The notes: generated by a model from the sequence alone, not told the origin. Shown: positions 16,332 to 25,098, counted from the first letter of the stretch. The stretch: DNA of 33,115 bases from Sulfuritalea sp. (GCA_030247575.1 JAOTRV010000041.1:1-33115); one strand, 5' to 3'. Made by a program: numbers and translations.

Positions 16332-16768
16332 AAGTCGCGTGCCATCAAGATGGCGTCCTCACGGCCTTCATGCACCGGATAATAATCCGGACGCCGCCCG
16401 ATTTCGGCAAAGCCGTAGCGCCGGTAGAAGGCCTGCCCGGCCGGATTGCTGGGGCGCACCTCGAGCAGCATGCGCGTTGCGCCCTGTCGCCGGGCCTGGT
16501 CGAAAAGATGGAGCAGCAGCGCCGAGCCGCGCCCGCCATGCTGCAATTCCGGCAACACGCTGATATTCAGCAGGTGGGCCTCGTCCAGCACCTGCATCGT
16601 AACGGCATAGCCGACCATGCGGCCGGCCTCCTCCGCCACCCAGGCCGGATAGCCGGCCGCCAGCGAGTCCGCGAAGTTGCCGCGGGTCCAGGGAAAGTCA
16701 TAGATGCGCGCTTCCGCCGCGGCCACCGCATCGAGCTCCGCTTCCGTCATGAGCGAAAAGTGCAGCAC
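16328..16768 (-). CDS. rimI: RimI, ribosomal protein bS18 N-alanine acetyltransferase
   Basis: 146 residues from a GTG at 16768 (E. coli RimI is 148). This is a single GNAT domain. The acetyl-CoA loop is LQHGGRGSALLLHLFD at about 73-88. LEVRPSNPAGQAFYRRYGF follows and then a family-typical RPDYYPVHEGREDAILM tail. It acetylates the N-terminal alanine of ribosomal protein S18. I chose the GTG because it overlaps the tsaB stop (TAGTG) and has GGGGCG about 5 bases upstream. The ATG at 16750 has no ribosome site and would cut the first strand. The longer frame to 16930 is tsaB in another frame. Confidence 0.92.
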   Translation of the reverse strand: MLHFSLMTEAELDAVAAAEARIYDFPWTRGNFADSLAAGYPAWVAEEAGRMVGYAVTMQVLDEAHLLNISVLPELQHGGRGSALLLHLFDQARRQGATRMLLEVRPSNPAGQAFYRRYGFAEIGRRPDYYPVHEGREDAILMARDL

Positions 16769-17457
16769 TATTTCGCCCCGCCGCGCGCGATCCGTTCGGC
16801 GGTGGTCAAAGCCACCTTGTCGCGCACATAGATCGGCTGGGCCTGGGCGGCCGGCACCGCATCGCCGCGCGCAAATGCGGGCGCCGCCAGGCGCAGCACG
16901 GCGGCGGCCGTGGGAAACACGTCGGCACACACCCCCACGATATCCCGCTTTCCGGCGATCAGCAAGTCGCCGTAGGCGGCAAAGCCGTCGCCCACCGCCC
17001 AGATGCCGGCAAGAGTCGGCGCCGGCACCACGGCGGGCGGCAGGCAGACGGGGGCCGAAACTTGCTGCACCGCACCGCCATCGACCAGATAGGTCGCGCT
17101 ATACACCTCGTTCATGCGCGCATCGAGACAGGCCCAGACCTGGCGCTTGCCGGACGCCAGCGCCAGCGCTTCCAGGGTCGACACCGGCATCACGGGACGA
17201 TCGAGGCCATAGGCCAAACCTTGCGCCACCCCGCAGGCGAGGCGCAACCCGGTAAAGCCGCCGGGGCCGGCGCCGAAGGCGATGCCGTCGATCTGCGCCA
17301 GCGCAAGGCCGGCCTCCGCCAGCAACTCATGCACCCAAGGCAAGAGACGTTCCGAGCCACCGTTGGGCACTTCCTCGGCACGCTCGATCAGCTCGCCGTT
17401 TTGCCACAGCGCAACCGACAGCCGCCGCGTCGCGGTCTCTAGAGCCAACAGGCGCAT
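16768..17457 (-). CDS. tsaB: TsaB, tRNA threonylcarbamoyladenosine biosynthesis protein
   Basis: 229 residues (E. coli TsaB is 231). The N-terminal ASKHA fold begins MRLLALETATRRLSVAL. The hallmark GAGPGGFTGLRLACGVAQGL lies at about 67-86. The second half has the TsaB-type degraded nucleotide site with DARMNEVYSATY. It works with TsaD and TsaE to put t6A37 on ANN-decoding tRNAs; the partners are not in this window. The in-frame extension to 17529 runs into the repeat and lacks family residues, so the ATG at 17457 is preferred. It heads tsaB-rimI-udg-CDF, with each junction overlapping by 1-4 bases. Its whole upstream gap is occupied by repeat copy B, so any promoter lies in or beside the repeat. 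Confidence 0.94.
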   Translation of the reverse strand: MRLLALETATRRLSVALWQNGELIERAEEVPNGGSERLLPWVHELLAEAGLALAQIDGIAFGAGPGGFTGLRLACGVAQGLAYGLDRPVMPVSTLEALALASGKRQVWACLDARMNEVYSATYLVDGGAVQQVSAPVCLPPAVVPAPTLAGIWAVGDGFAAYGDLLIAGKRDIVGVCADVFPTAAAVLRLAAPAFARGDAVPAAQAQPIYVRDKVALTTAERIARGGAK

Positions 17458-17493
17458 GCGTGACCGGCGTGATTGGCGTGAAATGCCTCGTTC

Positions 17494-17702
17494 GGAGTCC
17501 CCCGTGGATTGCGCGCGCGGCGCGCCCAACAGTAACCCCCCGCGAGGGGCGAGGCGGGAATTCGCGACGCATGCGTCGCGCCGCCGCAGCCGGCTGGCTG
17601 TGCAAAGCCAGCCGTGGGCCGCATAGCGGAAGGAGGGTGGGCAAATAATTGGCTTTTCGCGTGTTTCATCTGCTGCGGGTGGCGCTCGATGCCATGAGCG
17701 TT
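17494..17702 (-). repeat. ~210-bp intergenic repeat, copy B (between qmcA and tsaB)
   Basis: This is the second copy of the element at 14470-14681, in the same orientation relative to the flanking minus-strand genes. The palindrome is conserved at 17563-17580 and the GGCTGGCT/AGCCAGCC stem at 17592-17613. The C run is six long here against ten in copy A. It ends 4 bases from the qmcA stop codon and reaches to within about 37 bases of tsaB. I saw no terminal inverted repeats or target duplications that would make it a classical transposable element. Confidence 0.9.
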
Positions 17703-17706
17703 TCGT

Positions 17707-18561
17707 CTATTTGCGGCTGCCGAGGATGCCGCGCAGCGTGTCCTGGATGTCGGCGGGAATCAGCACCGTCTTGGCGTTGTCCGATTTCGCCAGGTTGCCG
17801 ATGGCATTGATGTATTTCTCGCCCAGCATGTAGCGCATCGGCGCATCCTCGCTGCCGATCGCGGCAGCGACGCGCTTGATCGCCTCGGCCGAAGCCTCGG
17901 CCAGCGTCACCTGCGCCTCTGCGGAAAGGCGCGCCGCCTGCAGTTGCGCTTCGGCGTTGAGGATGGTGGCCTGCTTGGTGCCCTCGGCCTTGGTCACCAT
18001 CGCCTTGCGCTCGCGCTCGGCCGAGGCTTGCGCCTCCATGGCTTTTTGCATCGACTCGGAGGGATTGATGTCCTGGATCTCGACCGACTTCACCGTCAGA
18101 CCCCAATCGATGGCTTCGTCGGCGACACCCTCGCGCAGGCGGGCCTTGATCTTGTCCCGGTTGGACAGCGCCTCGTCCAGCGTCATCTCGCCGATGATCG
18201 AGCGCAGGGTGGTCATGATCATGTTGCGGATCGCCTCGGAGAAATCCGTGACGCCGTAGACCGCCTTGATCGGATCGGTCACCTTGATGAAAGCGATCGC
18301 ATTGGTCAGGATCACGGCGTTGTCCTTGGTGATGACCTCCTGTTCCTGCACGTCGAGGATGATGTCCTTGGTGGTCAGCTTGTAGCGCACCTGGTCGAAG
18401 TAGGGAACGATGATGTTGAGGCCGGGACGCAGCGTGGTGTGGTACTTGCCCAGGCGCTCGACGATCCACTCCTCGCCCTGCGGCACGATGCGAACGCCCT
18501 TGGCGATCGTGACGACAACAAAAACAAACAGCGCAATGACAAAAAACGCGAAATCGCCCAT
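17707..18561 (-). CDS. qmcA: QmcA-type SPFH/stomatin-like membrane protein
   Basis: 284 residues. One N-terminal membrane helix (about 4-21, FAFFVIALFVFVVVTIA) is followed by an SPFH/Band 7 domain. The domain contains VERLGKYHTTLRPGLNIIVPYFDQV and DVQEQEVITKDNA. A long Ala/Glu/Gln-rich coiled coil covers about residues 165-235. The C-terminus has MRYMLGEKYINAIGNLAKSDN and ADIQDTLRGIL. SPFH proteins form oligomeric rings in membranes and associate with FtsH or NfeD-type partners in membrane quality control. The ATG at 18561 has AGGG nearby. It lies 11 bases downstream of the NfeD gene, its standard partner. HflC/HflK are relatives, but the adjoining NfeD favours QmcA. Confidence 0.94.
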   Translation of the reverse strand: MGDFAFFVIALFVFVVVTIAKGVRIVPQGEEWIVERLGKYHTTLRPGLNIIVPYFDQVRYKLTTKDIILDVQEQEVITKDNAVILTNAIAFIKVTDPIKAVYGVTDFSEAIRNMIMTTLRSIIGEMTLDEALSNRDKIKARLREGVADEAIDWGLTVKSVEIQDINPSESMQKAMEAQASAERERKAMVTKAEGTKQATILNAEAQLQAARLSAEAQVTLAEASAEAIKRVAAAIGSEDAPMRYMLGEKYINAIGNLAKSDNAKTVLIPADIQDTLRGILGSRK

Positions 18562-18572
18562 GACCTGCCCTT

Positions 18573-19025
18573 TCAGTATTTGCCGACTTTCAACAGCTGG
18601 CCGTCGACCGCCAGCACCCTGACCCGCTCGCCCGCAGCAATAGCTTCGTCGGCAAGGCAGGGCCAGACGTCGGAGCCCATGACCGGCTTCTGGAAGCGCA
18701 CCTCGCCGCGGCCCGACTCCACTCCCAGCGGTTCCACGGCCCTGACCAGGACGCCGATCTCGCCCAGCGCCTCGTTCGCCTGGCCGGAACGCGTCTTGCC
18801 GTCGTCCTTGCGGAAGACCCGGAACCAGAGCACGGTCATCAGCACCGAGGCTGCGGTCCACAACAGGATCTGCGTGCTGAAGGCAATGCCCGGCGCCGCC
18901 AGCAGGACCACGCCCACCAGCAAGGCGCCCAGACCGAACCAGATGATGAAGAAGCTGGGGACCGCGAGTTCCAGGAGGCCCAGCCCGAGACCGAGAACCA
19001 TCCAGTGCCACCAAGCGAGTTCCAT
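18573..19025 (-). CDS. NfeD-family membrane protein, partner of the SPFH protein
   Basis: 150 residues. Hydrophobic helices cover about 5-30, 32-46 and 50-68 (MVLGLGLGLLELAVPSFFII onward). A C-terminal OB-fold domain of about 70 residues has GQANEALGEIGVLVRAVEPLG near 81-101 and GERVRVLAVDGQLLKV at the end. This is the short NfeD (YbbK-like) form without the ClpP-like protease domain. NfeD proteins are encoded next to SPFH proteins and are thought to form a membrane complex with them. The ATG at 19025 has AAGG just upstream. It is the first gene of the nfeD-qmcA pair and is divergent from the HU gene. Confidence 0.92.
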   Translation of the reverse strand: MELAWWHWMVLGLGLGLLELAVPSFFIIWFGLGALLVGVVLLAAPGIAFSTQILLWTAASVLMTVLWFRVFRKDDGKTRSGQANEALGEIGVLVRAVEPLGVESGRGEVRFQKPVMGSDVWPCLADEAIAAGERVRVLAVDGQLLKVGKY

Positions 19026-19357
19026 TGCCTTCGTGTCCTTTTGTTGTCCGCCGCCACCGCTTGCCGGCCCGTCAGGCGGAACCGGCCGAATCGGGCCGCG
19101 GCGGCCGGCTTGCCTGTCAGAAAGAATATTTTATCGCCTTTGGCTTGTACGCCTTTCCTGATTCGCAAGATTATGCGAGCATTCGGGCTCACGCAAAGAC
19201 TCGGGCACCGAGGGTGCATCGCCCGGCCCCGGTTCCGCGCAGGATTGATACAATTTCCAGAAAGCCGGACCCTCGCAAAGAATTGTTTGTCACATTGCGT
19301 TAGCATTCGCATAGAATTCAACCCGCCACTACCACCATCACTTCCACGAGGTCACAC
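19026..19357. promoter_or_regulatory. 332-base divergent region between nfeD and the HU gene
   Basis: No gene is supported here. The part next to HU is AT-richer. A plausible plus-strand promoter is TTGTCA at 19287-19292 with TAGAAT at 19312-19317; the 19-base spacer is long. A GAGG ribosome site at 19348-19351 lies 6 bases before the HU ATG. Toward nfeD there is an AT-rich patch (AGAATATTTTATCG) whose minus strand reads CGATAAAATATTCT. It could hold the nfeD -10 box, but I see no matching -35. Confidence 0.4.
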
Positions 19358-19654
19358 ATGAACAAGTCTGAACTGATCGAAATCACCGCCAAGGAAGCCG
19401 ACATCAGCAAGGCTGCTGCCGAGAAGGCGCTGTCCGCGACGATCGCTGCCATCGTCAAGGCCGTATCGAAGGGCGACACCGTTACCCTGATTGGATTCGG
19501 TAGCTTCAAGTCGTCGAAGCGCGCCGCGCGCGTCGGCCGCAACCCGCAAACAGGCAAGGAACTGAAGATCGCCGCAACGACCGTGCCGCGCTTCACCGCC
19601 GGCGCCACCTTCAAGGCTGCCGTTGCCGGCAAGAAGGCTGCCAAGAAGAAGTAA
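19358..19654 (+). CDS. hup: HU-family DNA-binding protein with lysine-rich tail
   Basis: 98 residues. It has the complete HU/IHF fold: MNKSELIEITAKEADISKAAAEKAL at the N-terminus, then VTLIGFGSFKSSKRAARVGRNPQTG, and KIAATTVPRFTAGATFKAAV. The DNA-intercalating arm carries RNPQTGKELKI, the HU signature. A short tail (AGKKAAKKK) extends it beyond the 90-residue E. coli HU, as seen in several betaproteobacteria. It bends and compacts DNA as a homo- or heterodimer. It is monocistronic, with its own ribosome site and a strong terminator 24 bases after the stop. HU rather than IHF is supported by the absence of IHF-type helix residues, and the exact paralogue is not assigned. Confidence 0.95.
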   Translation: MNKSELIEITAKEADISKAAAEKALSATIAAIVKAVSKGDTVTLIGFGSFKSSKRAARVGRNPQTGKELKIAATTVPRFTAGATFKAAVAGKKAAKKK

Positions 19655-19677
19655 GACTCGGCGTTTCGTGTTTCCCC

Positions 19678-19707
19678 AAGGCCCGCTTCATGCGGGCCTT
19701 AGTTTTT
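19678..19707 (+). terminator. intrinsic terminator of the HU gene
   Basis: AAGGCCCGC (19678-19686) pairs with GCGGGCCTT (19692-19700) around TTCAT and is followed by AGTTTTTT. It is a textbook stem with a T tract. On the opposite strand the same stem follows the methyltransferase stop (19699), but there it lacks a T run. Confidence 0.9.
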
Positions 19708-20556
19708 TGGGCCCGCCTTGCGCGGGCCTTGTTTCATTTGTGCTCCCGACTCCGGTCGGGGACGATTTCCGCTTGCGGAACCGGCCAGCCGCTGGCGGCT
19801 CGCCTCGAACAGGCACACCGCCGTTGCCGCCGCGACGTTGAGCGATTCGATGCCGCCGGCGAGCGGAATCGTGACGCGAATCTTCGCTGCCGCGACGAGT
19901 TCCGGCGACAGCCCCGCGCCCTCGTTGCCTACCAGCCAAAGGATCGGCCCGGTGAGATCGAGTTGATAGAGACTCGCACCGCCGCGCGCGACGGTCGCCA
20001 CCGACGTTGCCGGCGAGGCGGCCAGCGCGGCAGCCAGCTCGGCCTGCTCGCGGATCGCCAGCGAGAAATGTGCTCCCTGCCCTGCGCGCAGCACGCGCGG
20101 CGACCAAGCCGCGGCACAGCCGGGACCCAGCAATACATCGCGCACGCCCGCCGCGGCGGCAGTCCGCAGAATGGTGCCGACATTGCCGGCGTCCTGCACC
20201 GTGTCGAGCAGTACCGCGTCGCCGCGAATTTCGCCCGCCGGCGCCGGCGGTATGTCGATCACCGCGGCGACACCGGTCGGGTTGCCCAGTCCGGAAATTT
20301 CGCGGAACAGGCTGTCGCGCAGGATCACGCAATCGACGCCCGCTGCGGCTTGCAGCAACGCGGCGATTTCCGCATTCTGCTGTCCGCTTTCGCTTGCCAG
20401 CAATTGCCGGACGCCGGTGCCGCGCTCGAAACAGGTCGCCACCAGATGAATCCCGTCGAGCCACGCCCGGCCATGCCGACGCGGCTCGTCGACCAGGGCG
20501 CGTAGCGCCTTGAAGCCTGGATTGTCGCGCGAGGTGATGCGGCGAGGCTCGCTCAT
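19699..20556 (-). CDS. TrmH/SpoU-family RNA 2'-O-methyltransferase
   Basis: 285 residues. The N-terminal substrate-binding region (about 1-95) has [21 protein letters not shown], the usual start of these enzymes. The SPOUT catalytic domain carries the three motifs in order: [20 protein letters not shown], then [11 protein letters not shown], then [18 protein letters not shown], which form the knotted SAM site. It should methylate a ribose in rRNA or tRNA; which RNA cannot be told, so I give no symbol. The C-terminal ~25 residues are poorly conserved-looking and are encoded across the GC-rich hairpins of the HU terminator. The ATG overlaps the rnhB stop as ATGA. It is the last gene of the envelope cluster. 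Confidence 0.9.
   Translation of the reverse strand: MSEPRRITSRDNPGFKALRALVDEPRRHGRAWLDGIHLVATCFERGTGVRQLLASESGQQNAEIAALLQAAAGVDCVILRDSLFREISGLGNPTGVAAVIDIPPAPAGEIRGDAVLLDTVQDAGNVGTILRTAAAAGVRDVLLGPGCAAAWSPRVLRAGQGAHFSLAIREQAELAAALAASPATSVATVARGGASLYQLDLTGPILWLVGNEGAGLSPELVAAAKIRVTIPLAGGIESLNVAAATAVCLFEASRQRLAGSASGNRPRPESGAQMKQGPRKAGPKN
19710..19728. repeat. second GC-rich hairpin, inside the 3' end of the methyltransferase gene
   Basis: GGCCCGC (19710-19716) pairs with GCGGGCC (19722-19728) around CTTGC. It repeats the arm sequence of the adjacent HU terminator and lies within the last codons of the minus-strand methyltransferase gene. It may back up HU termination or block antisense reading. 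Confidence 0.6.
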
Positions 20557-21134
20557 GCTGCGTCGTTCCGCAATGCAAGCAGCGCCCGCACCGGGGCGAA
20601 GCTCTTGCGATGGAAGGCCGCGGGCCCGTGCAGCGTCAACGCGGCGCGGTGCGCCGCCGTGTCGTAGCCCTTGTGACGATCCAGCGCATACTGTGGAAAG
20701 GCCTCATGGATGCGGCGCATTTCGGCATCGCGCGCGGTCTTGGCGAGAATCGATGCGGCCGAAATCGCCGGCTCCGTTGCGTCGCCGCCGATGATCGCAC
20801 GCGCCGGCATCGCCAGCACCGGGCAGCGGTTGCCGTCGATCAGCGCCTCGTCCGGCTGCACCGACAGTGCTTCCACCGCGCGACGCATGGCCAGCAGCGT
20901 CGCCTGCAGGATGTTGATGCTGTCGATCTCCTCCACCGACGCCCAGGCGATGCCGAAGGCCAGCGCCCTGTCGCGAATCTCCAGCGCCAGTCGGTCGCGC
21001 TTGCGCTCGGAAAGCTTCTTCGAGTCAGCCAAACCCTCGATGGGTCGCGCCGGATCGAGGATCACGGCCGCCGCATACACGGGACCGGCCAGGGGTCCGC
21101 GTCCGGCTTCATCGACACCGCAGACCAGGTGCAT
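20553..21134 (-). CDS. rnhB: RNase HII
   Basis: 193 residues from the ATG at 21134 (E. coli 198). The active-site acids are in [16 protein letters not shown] near the N-terminus, with further acidic residues in [25 protein letters not shown] and the [13 protein letters not shown] helix are family markers. The enzyme cuts the RNA strand of RNA-DNA hybrids and starts removal of misincorporated ribonucleotides. The ATG overlaps the lpxB stop (TGATG). A GTG one codon earlier is possible but less likely. The lpxB-rnhB junction matches the E. coli order, where dnaE comes next; here a TrmH-family methyltransferase takes that place. Confidence 0.96.
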   Translation of the reverse strand: MHLVCGVDEAGRGPLAGPVYAAAVILDPARPIEGLADSKKLSERKRDRLALEIRDRALAFGIAWASVEEIDSINILQATLLAMRRAVEALSVQPDEALIDGNRCPVLAMPARAIIGGDATEPAISAASILAKTARDAEMRRIHEAFPQYALDRHKGYDTAAHRAALTLHGPAAFHRKSFAPVRALLALRNDAA

Positions 21135-22285
21135 CACGCCTTCTGCAGGTAGGGCAACACCGCGTCGGCGGCCTTCTGCGCGGTATCCTGCCGCAGCAGG
21201 CGATGGATGCCGTCGAAGACACGGGCGATGGCGGCGCGTGCCTGACGATCGACCAGCACGTTGCCCAGCGCCTGGGCAAGGTTCTCCGGCGTCGCCTCGT
21301 CCTGCAGGAATTCCGGCACCACATAGCGGCCGGCGAGAATGTTCGGCAGGCCGACCCAGGGCAGATAGCGCATGCCGCGCATCAGGCGCCAGGACCAGGG
21401 CGACATCTTGTAGGCGATCACCATGGGGCGACCGACCAGCGCGGTTTCCAGCGTCGCGGTGCCGCTGGCGACCAGCGCCGCATCGCTGGCGGCGACGGCC
21501 TCCGCGGCATGGCCGAACATCAGGGTGAAGGGCATTTCATCGGCCTTGAGTTTCCATAGCGCCGTCTCGAACTGCAGGCGCGTTTCGCGCGACACCAGCG
21601 GCACCAAAAATTGCAGCTTCGGATAGCGCTCCAGCAGCAGCCTGGCAGTCTCGATGAAAGTCTCGGCCATGAAATGCAGCTCGGACTGGCGGCTGCCCGG
21701 CAGCAACGCGACCACCGGCTGGTCCTGCGGCACACCGAGCCGCTCGCGCGCCGCGCGCTGATCGATCTCGAGCGGTATCACGTCAGCCAGCGGGTGGCCG
21801 ACATAGCTGCACTTGACTGTCGTTTCCCGATACAGGTCGGGCTCGAAAGGGTACAGCGCAAGAATATGGCTCACTGCCTGAACGATCTTGCTCATCCGAT
21901 TGCGGCGCCAGGCCCAGATCGACGGACTGACGAAATGGATGGTCGGAATGCCGGCGTGCTTGAGGCGCCTTTCCAGCCAGAGATTGAAATCCGAGCCGTC
22001 GACGCCGATGAAGACATCGGGCCTGTCCTTCAGCAAACGGCGCAGCAACTGCCGTCGCATGCCGGTGATCGCCCGGTAATGGCGCAGGACTTCGGCATAG
22101 CCGCGCACCGCCAGCATCTCCGCCGGCCAGAGCGAATCGAAGCCCTCGCGCTGCATCTTCGGCCCGCCGATGCCGTAGAACTGCGCATCGGGTAAATGCT
22201 GTTTCAGCGCAGTGATGAGATGCGCGGCAAGCTGGCCGCTGGAGGCTTCGCCGGCGACCATGGCAATCCTTGGAACCTGTCCCAT
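21134..22285 (-). CDS. lpxB: LpxB, lipid-A-disaccharide synthase
   Basis: 383 residues, the standard length. This GT19 glycosyltransferase joins lipid X and UDP-diacylglucosamine into the lipid A disaccharide at the inner membrane. The N-terminus reads [19 protein letters not shown], the usual LpxB opening (GE-SGD-type, with Gln for Asp here). Further family segments are [56 protein letters not shown] and [16 protein letters not shown]. It is 4 bases downstream of lpxA and overlaps rnhB by one base. No oddity in length or frame. Confidence 0.97.
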   Translation of the reverse strand: MGQVPRIAMVAGEASSGQLAAHLITALKQHLPDAQFYGIGGPKMQREGFDSLWPAEMLAVRGYAEVLRHYRAITGMRRQLLRRLLKDRPDVFIGVDGSDFNLWLERRLKHAGIPTIHFVSPSIWAWRRNRMSKIVQAVSHILALYPFEPDLYRETTVKCSYVGHPLADVIPLEIDQRAARERLGVPQDQPVVALLPGSRQSELHFMAETFIETARLLLERYPKLQFLVPLVSRETRLQFETALWKLKADEMPFTLMFGHAAEAVAASDAALVASGTATLETALVGRPMVIAYKMSPWSWRLMRGMRYLPWVGLPNILAGRYVVPEFLQDEATPENLAQALGNVLVDRQARAAIARVFDGIHRLLRQDTAQKAADAVLPYLQKA

Positions 22286-22289
22286 GGAA

Positions 22290-23063
22290 TCAGCGAATGA
22301 TTCCGCGTCCTGGCGCGGCCAGAAAACCCGCGAGCAAGCTCAGCTCCGGCACGGCGGCAGATTCCGCCGCGATGCTTTCGCGCGCCTCGTCGAGCTTCAT
22401 GCCGCTCTTGTACAGGGTCTTGTAGGCGCGCTTCACTGCGGTCACGGCCTCGGGTGAAAATCCTCGCCGCTTGAGGCCCTCGGCATTGATGCTGCGCGGC
22501 TCGGCCGGATTGCCGGCCGCCATGACGAAGGGCGGCAGATCCTGCAAGAGGATGGTGCCCATGGCGGTAATGCTGTGGGCGCCGATGCGTACGAACTGAT
22601 GCACCGCGGTGTAGGCGCCGAGGATGGCCCAGTCTTCGACATGGACGTGACCGGCGATCTGGGCATTGTTGGCGAAGATGGTCTGATTGCCGACCTGGCA
22701 GTCATGCGCCAGATGCACGTAGGCCATGATCCAGTTGTCATTGCCGAGACGGGTAACGCCGGCATCCTGCACCGTGCCGCAATTGAAGGTGCAGAACTCG
22801 CGAATGGTGTTGCGGTCGCCGATTTCCAGGCGCGTCGGTTCGCCCGCGTACTTTTTGTCCTGCGGCTGCTCGCCGATGGAACAGAACTGGAAGATGCGAT
22901 TGTCGCATCCGATCCGGGTGTGGCCCCCGATGACGACATGGGGCCCGATCACGGTGTGATCGCCGATCTCGACGTGCTCGCCGACGATCGAATAGGCGCC
23001 GACAACGACGCCCTTGCCGAGCCTCGCCGCCGGATGCACGAGGGCGGTTGAATGGACGCTCAT
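22290..23063 (-). CDS. lpxA: LpxA, UDP-GlcNAc acyltransferase
   Basis: 257 residues from the ATG at 23063. The left-handed beta-helix of hexapeptide repeats covers about 1-190, then an alpha-helical C-terminus. The catalytic histidine is H120 in VHLAHDCQVG, with H117 beside it, matching H125 and H122 of E. coli. It transfers a 3-hydroxyacyl chain from ACP to UDP-GlcNAc, the first step of lipid A synthesis. The start overlaps the fabZ stop by one base. The longer upstream reading frame is fabZ in another frame. Confidence 0.97.
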   Translation of the reverse strand: MSVHSTALVHPAARLGKGVVVGAYSIVGEHVEIGDHTVIGPHVVIGGHTRIGCDNRIFQFCSIGEQPQDKKYAGEPTRLEIGDRNTIREFCTFNCGTVQDAGVTRLGNDNWIMAYVHLAHDCQVGNQTIFANNAQIAGHVHVEDWAILGAYTAVHQFVRIGAHSITAMGTILLQDLPPFVMAAGNPAEPRSINAEGLKRRGFSPEAVTAVKRAYKTLYKSGMKLDEARESIAAESAAVPELSLLAGFLAAPGRGIIR

Positions 23064-23539
23064 CAGGGTGTGGGACGCACGGCGCAGATCAGATCGGCTT
23101 CGGCCGCCACCTGGCCATCCACTTTCGCCACTCCGGAAAACTTCCAGATGCCGCGCTTGTTGGCGGCGAGCGTGACGTCGATCACCAGCTGGTCGCCGGG
23201 GCCGACCGGCTTCTTGAAGCGAGCATTGTCGATGCCGACGAAGTAGTACACCGACTTGTCGTCGGGCCTGTTGCCCATGGTCTTGAAGGAGAGGATTGCC
23301 GCCGTCTGCGCCATTGCCTCGATCACCAGGACGCCGGGCATCACCGGATGATGCGGGTAGTGGCCGGGAAAGAACGGCTCGTTCATGCTGACATTCTTCA
23401 GCGCGCTGATCCGCTCGCCGGGAACCACGTTCAGAACGCGATCGACCAGCAGGAACGGGTAGCGATGCGGCAGGTAGTTCAGAATTTCGTGGATGTCCAT
23501 GCGGGAATCGACTGCCCCGCCTGTACCTGTTTCGCTCAT
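23063..23539 (-). CDS. fabZ: FabZ, 3-hydroxyacyl-ACP dehydratase
   Basis: 158 residues. Single hot-dog domain. [13 protein letters not shown] begins the conserved fold, and the catalytic histidine and glutamate lie in [14 protein letters not shown] and [11 protein letters not shown]. It dehydrates 3-hydroxyacyl-ACP in fatty acid elongation and competes with LpxA and LpxD for the same substrate. The ATG overlaps the lpxD stop as ATGA. A downstream ATG (MDIHEIL) would give a 145-residue form, but the overlap favours the longer one. Confidence 0.97.
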   Translation of the reverse strand: MSETGTGGAVDSRMDIHEILNYLPHRYPFLLVDRVLNVVPGERISALKNVSMNEPFFPGHYPHHPVMPGVLVIEAMAQTAAILSFKTMGNRPDDKSVYYFVGIDNARFKKPVGPGDQLVIDVTLAANKRGIWKFSGVAKVDGQVAAEADLICAVRPTP

Positions 23540-24567
23540 GATTTCTTCTCCAATGCGGCAAGCCGCTGTTCGAGGGCACGGATTTTATCGGCCATCGCAT
23601 CAAGATGACGCAACCGCGAGAAATTTTTGAGCCAGTCGCCATGTTCGAGGAAAGGCACCGCGCCGCTATAGGTGCCCGCATTGGGGATCGACTTCGTCAC
23701 CAGCGTGCCGGCCGCCACATTGACATCATCGGCAATCCGGAGGTGGCCGAGGATTACCGTGCCGCCGCCCACCGTGCAGCGCTCCCCGATCACCGCGCTG
23801 CCGGCGATTCCGACACAGCCCGCCATCGCGGTGTGGGCGCCGATCTGCACGTTGTGGCCCACCTGAATCTGGTTGTCGAGCTTGACGCCGTCGGCGATGA
23901 CCGTATCGCCCAATGCGCCGCGATCTATCGTCGTGCCGGCGCCGATCTCGACATCGTCTCCGATCAGCACGTATCCCACTTGGGGTATCTTGACCCAGGC
24001 GCCGTTCGCTTCGCGTGCGAAGCCGAAACCATCGGCGCCGATCACCGCTCCGGAGTGAACCAGACAGCGCGCGCCGAGCCGACTGCCGGGATAGATCGCC
24101 ACATTGGCCGCGAGCCGGCTGCCGGGGCCGATCTCGACCCCCGCGCCGATGCTGCAATTGGCCGCGATCACCGCATCGGGGCCGATCCTGGCGCCTGCGC
24201 CGATCCAGACATGGGGACCGATGCTGGCGCCGGCCGCCACCTCGCCTTCGACCACCGCGGTCGGATGAACCCCGGCTTCGGGCACGGGCAGGGGATTGAG
24301 CCACTGCGCGACTCGTGCGTAATAGAGATAGGGCTGCGGCGTCAGAATCGCCGCCGCCGGTCCGGCCATCGCGGGCGGCGCCATGATCACGGCCGCGGCA
24401 CGGGTCGTCGCCAATTGATGGCGGTATTTCGGATTGGCGAGAAAGGCCAACTCGCCGGGACCGGCATCTTGCAGCGTGCCGATCCGCTCGATTGCCGTGT
24501 CGCCGGCGCCGACTATTTCTCCGCCGAACCGCGCGACGATCTGGTCGAGCCGCAGCACCACGGCCAA
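23536..24567 (-). CDS. lpxD: LpxD, UDP-3-O-acylglucosamine N-acyltransferase
   Basis: 343 residues counted from a TTG at 24567. The N-terminal uridine-binding domain spans about 1-100. The hexapeptide beta-helix follows (about 101-300), with the catalytic histidine H238 in QVGHNVQIG, equivalent to E. coli H239. The C-terminal helix (about 318-343) is predicted coiled coil. It adds the second 3-hydroxyacyl chain in lipid A synthesis. No ATG exists near the expected start. The frame opens TTG-GCC-GTG-GTG just after the skp stop, with no clear Shine-Dalgarno. GTG at 24561 or 24558 could also be used. It follows skp by 6 bases, so coupling from skp is likely. Confidence 0.95.
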   Translation of the reverse strand: MAVVLRLDQIVARFGGEIVGAGDTAIERIGTLQDAGPGELAFLANPKYRHQLATTRAAAVIMAPPAMAGPAAAILTPQPYLYYARVAQWLNPLPVPEAGVHPTAVVEGEVAAGASIGPHVWIGAGARIGPDAVIAANCSIGAGVEIGPGSRLAANVAIYPGSRLGARCLVHSGAVIGADGFGFAREANGAWVKIPQVGYVLIGDDVEIGAGTTIDRGALGDTVIADGVKLDNQIQVGHNVQIGAHTAMAGCVGIAGSAVIGERCTVGGGTVILGHLRIADDVNVAAGTLVTKSIPNAGTYSGAVPFLEHGDWLKNFSRLRHLDAMADKIRALEQRLAALEKKS

Positions 24568-24573
24568 GGCGTC

Positions 24574-25074
24574 TTACTTGGTGCCGTCACCCAACGCCTT
24601 GATCACCTTGTCGGTGATATCGATGCGTGGGTTGGCGTAGACCGCTTCCTGGAAAATGATGTCGTACTTCTCGGTCTCGGCGATCTGCTTGATGATCTTG
24701 TTCACGCGCTCGAAAATCGCCGCCATTTCCTCGTTCTGCCGCTGGCTCAGGTCCTCGCGAAACTCGCGCTGCTTGCGCTGAAAATCGCGGTTGAGATCGG
24801 CGAACTCGCGCTCCTTGGTGCGACGCTCGCTCTCCGCCATGGTGACCGCATTCTTGTCGAGGGTCTCCTGCAGGCCCTGCAACTGCTTGGCGATGCGCTG
24901 CAGATCCTGATCGCGCTTTTCGAAGTCCTTTTCGATCTTTTTCTTCGCGCGAGCGGCCTGCGGCGCGTCGTTGAGTATCTTCTGGCTATTGACAAAGCCG
25001 ATCTTGCTCTCCGCCATGACGGCGGCAGAAAACGACAACAGGGCGACAGCGGCAAGAATACATTTCTTCAGCAT
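24574..25074 (-). CDS. skp: Skp/OmpH periplasmic chaperone
   Basis: 166 residues. The signal peptide is about 1-21 (MLKKCILAAVALLSFSAAVMA) with a signal peptidase I site AVMA|ESK. The mature protein starts with IGFVNSQKILNDAPQAARA and then a long helical region (about 45-115) rich in charged residues (KKKIEKDFEKRDQDLQ) forms the tentacle coiled coil. The C-terminus has IAETEKYDIIFQEAVYANP and DITDKVIKAL. Skp is a trimer holding unfolded outer-membrane proteins on the way to BamA. It lies 24 bases downstream of bamA and directly upstream of lpxD, as in E. coli. Confidence 0.95.
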   Translation of the reverse strand: MLKKCILAAVALLSFSAAVMAESKIGFVNSQKILNDAPQAARAKKKIEKDFEKRDQDLQRIAKQLQGLQETLDKNAVTMAESERRTKEREFADLNRDFQRKQREFREDLSQRQNEEMAAIFERVNKIIKQIAETEKYDIIFQEAVYANPRIDITDKVIKALGDGTK

Positions 25075-25098
25075 AACTCTCTCACTATCAGGAGCGAA

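Noticed and set aside
17458-17669. Small gene in repeat copy B (MKHAKSQLFA... frame)
   Set aside because: Most differences from the copy A frame change residues, so I treat both frames as open by chance within a non-coding repeat.
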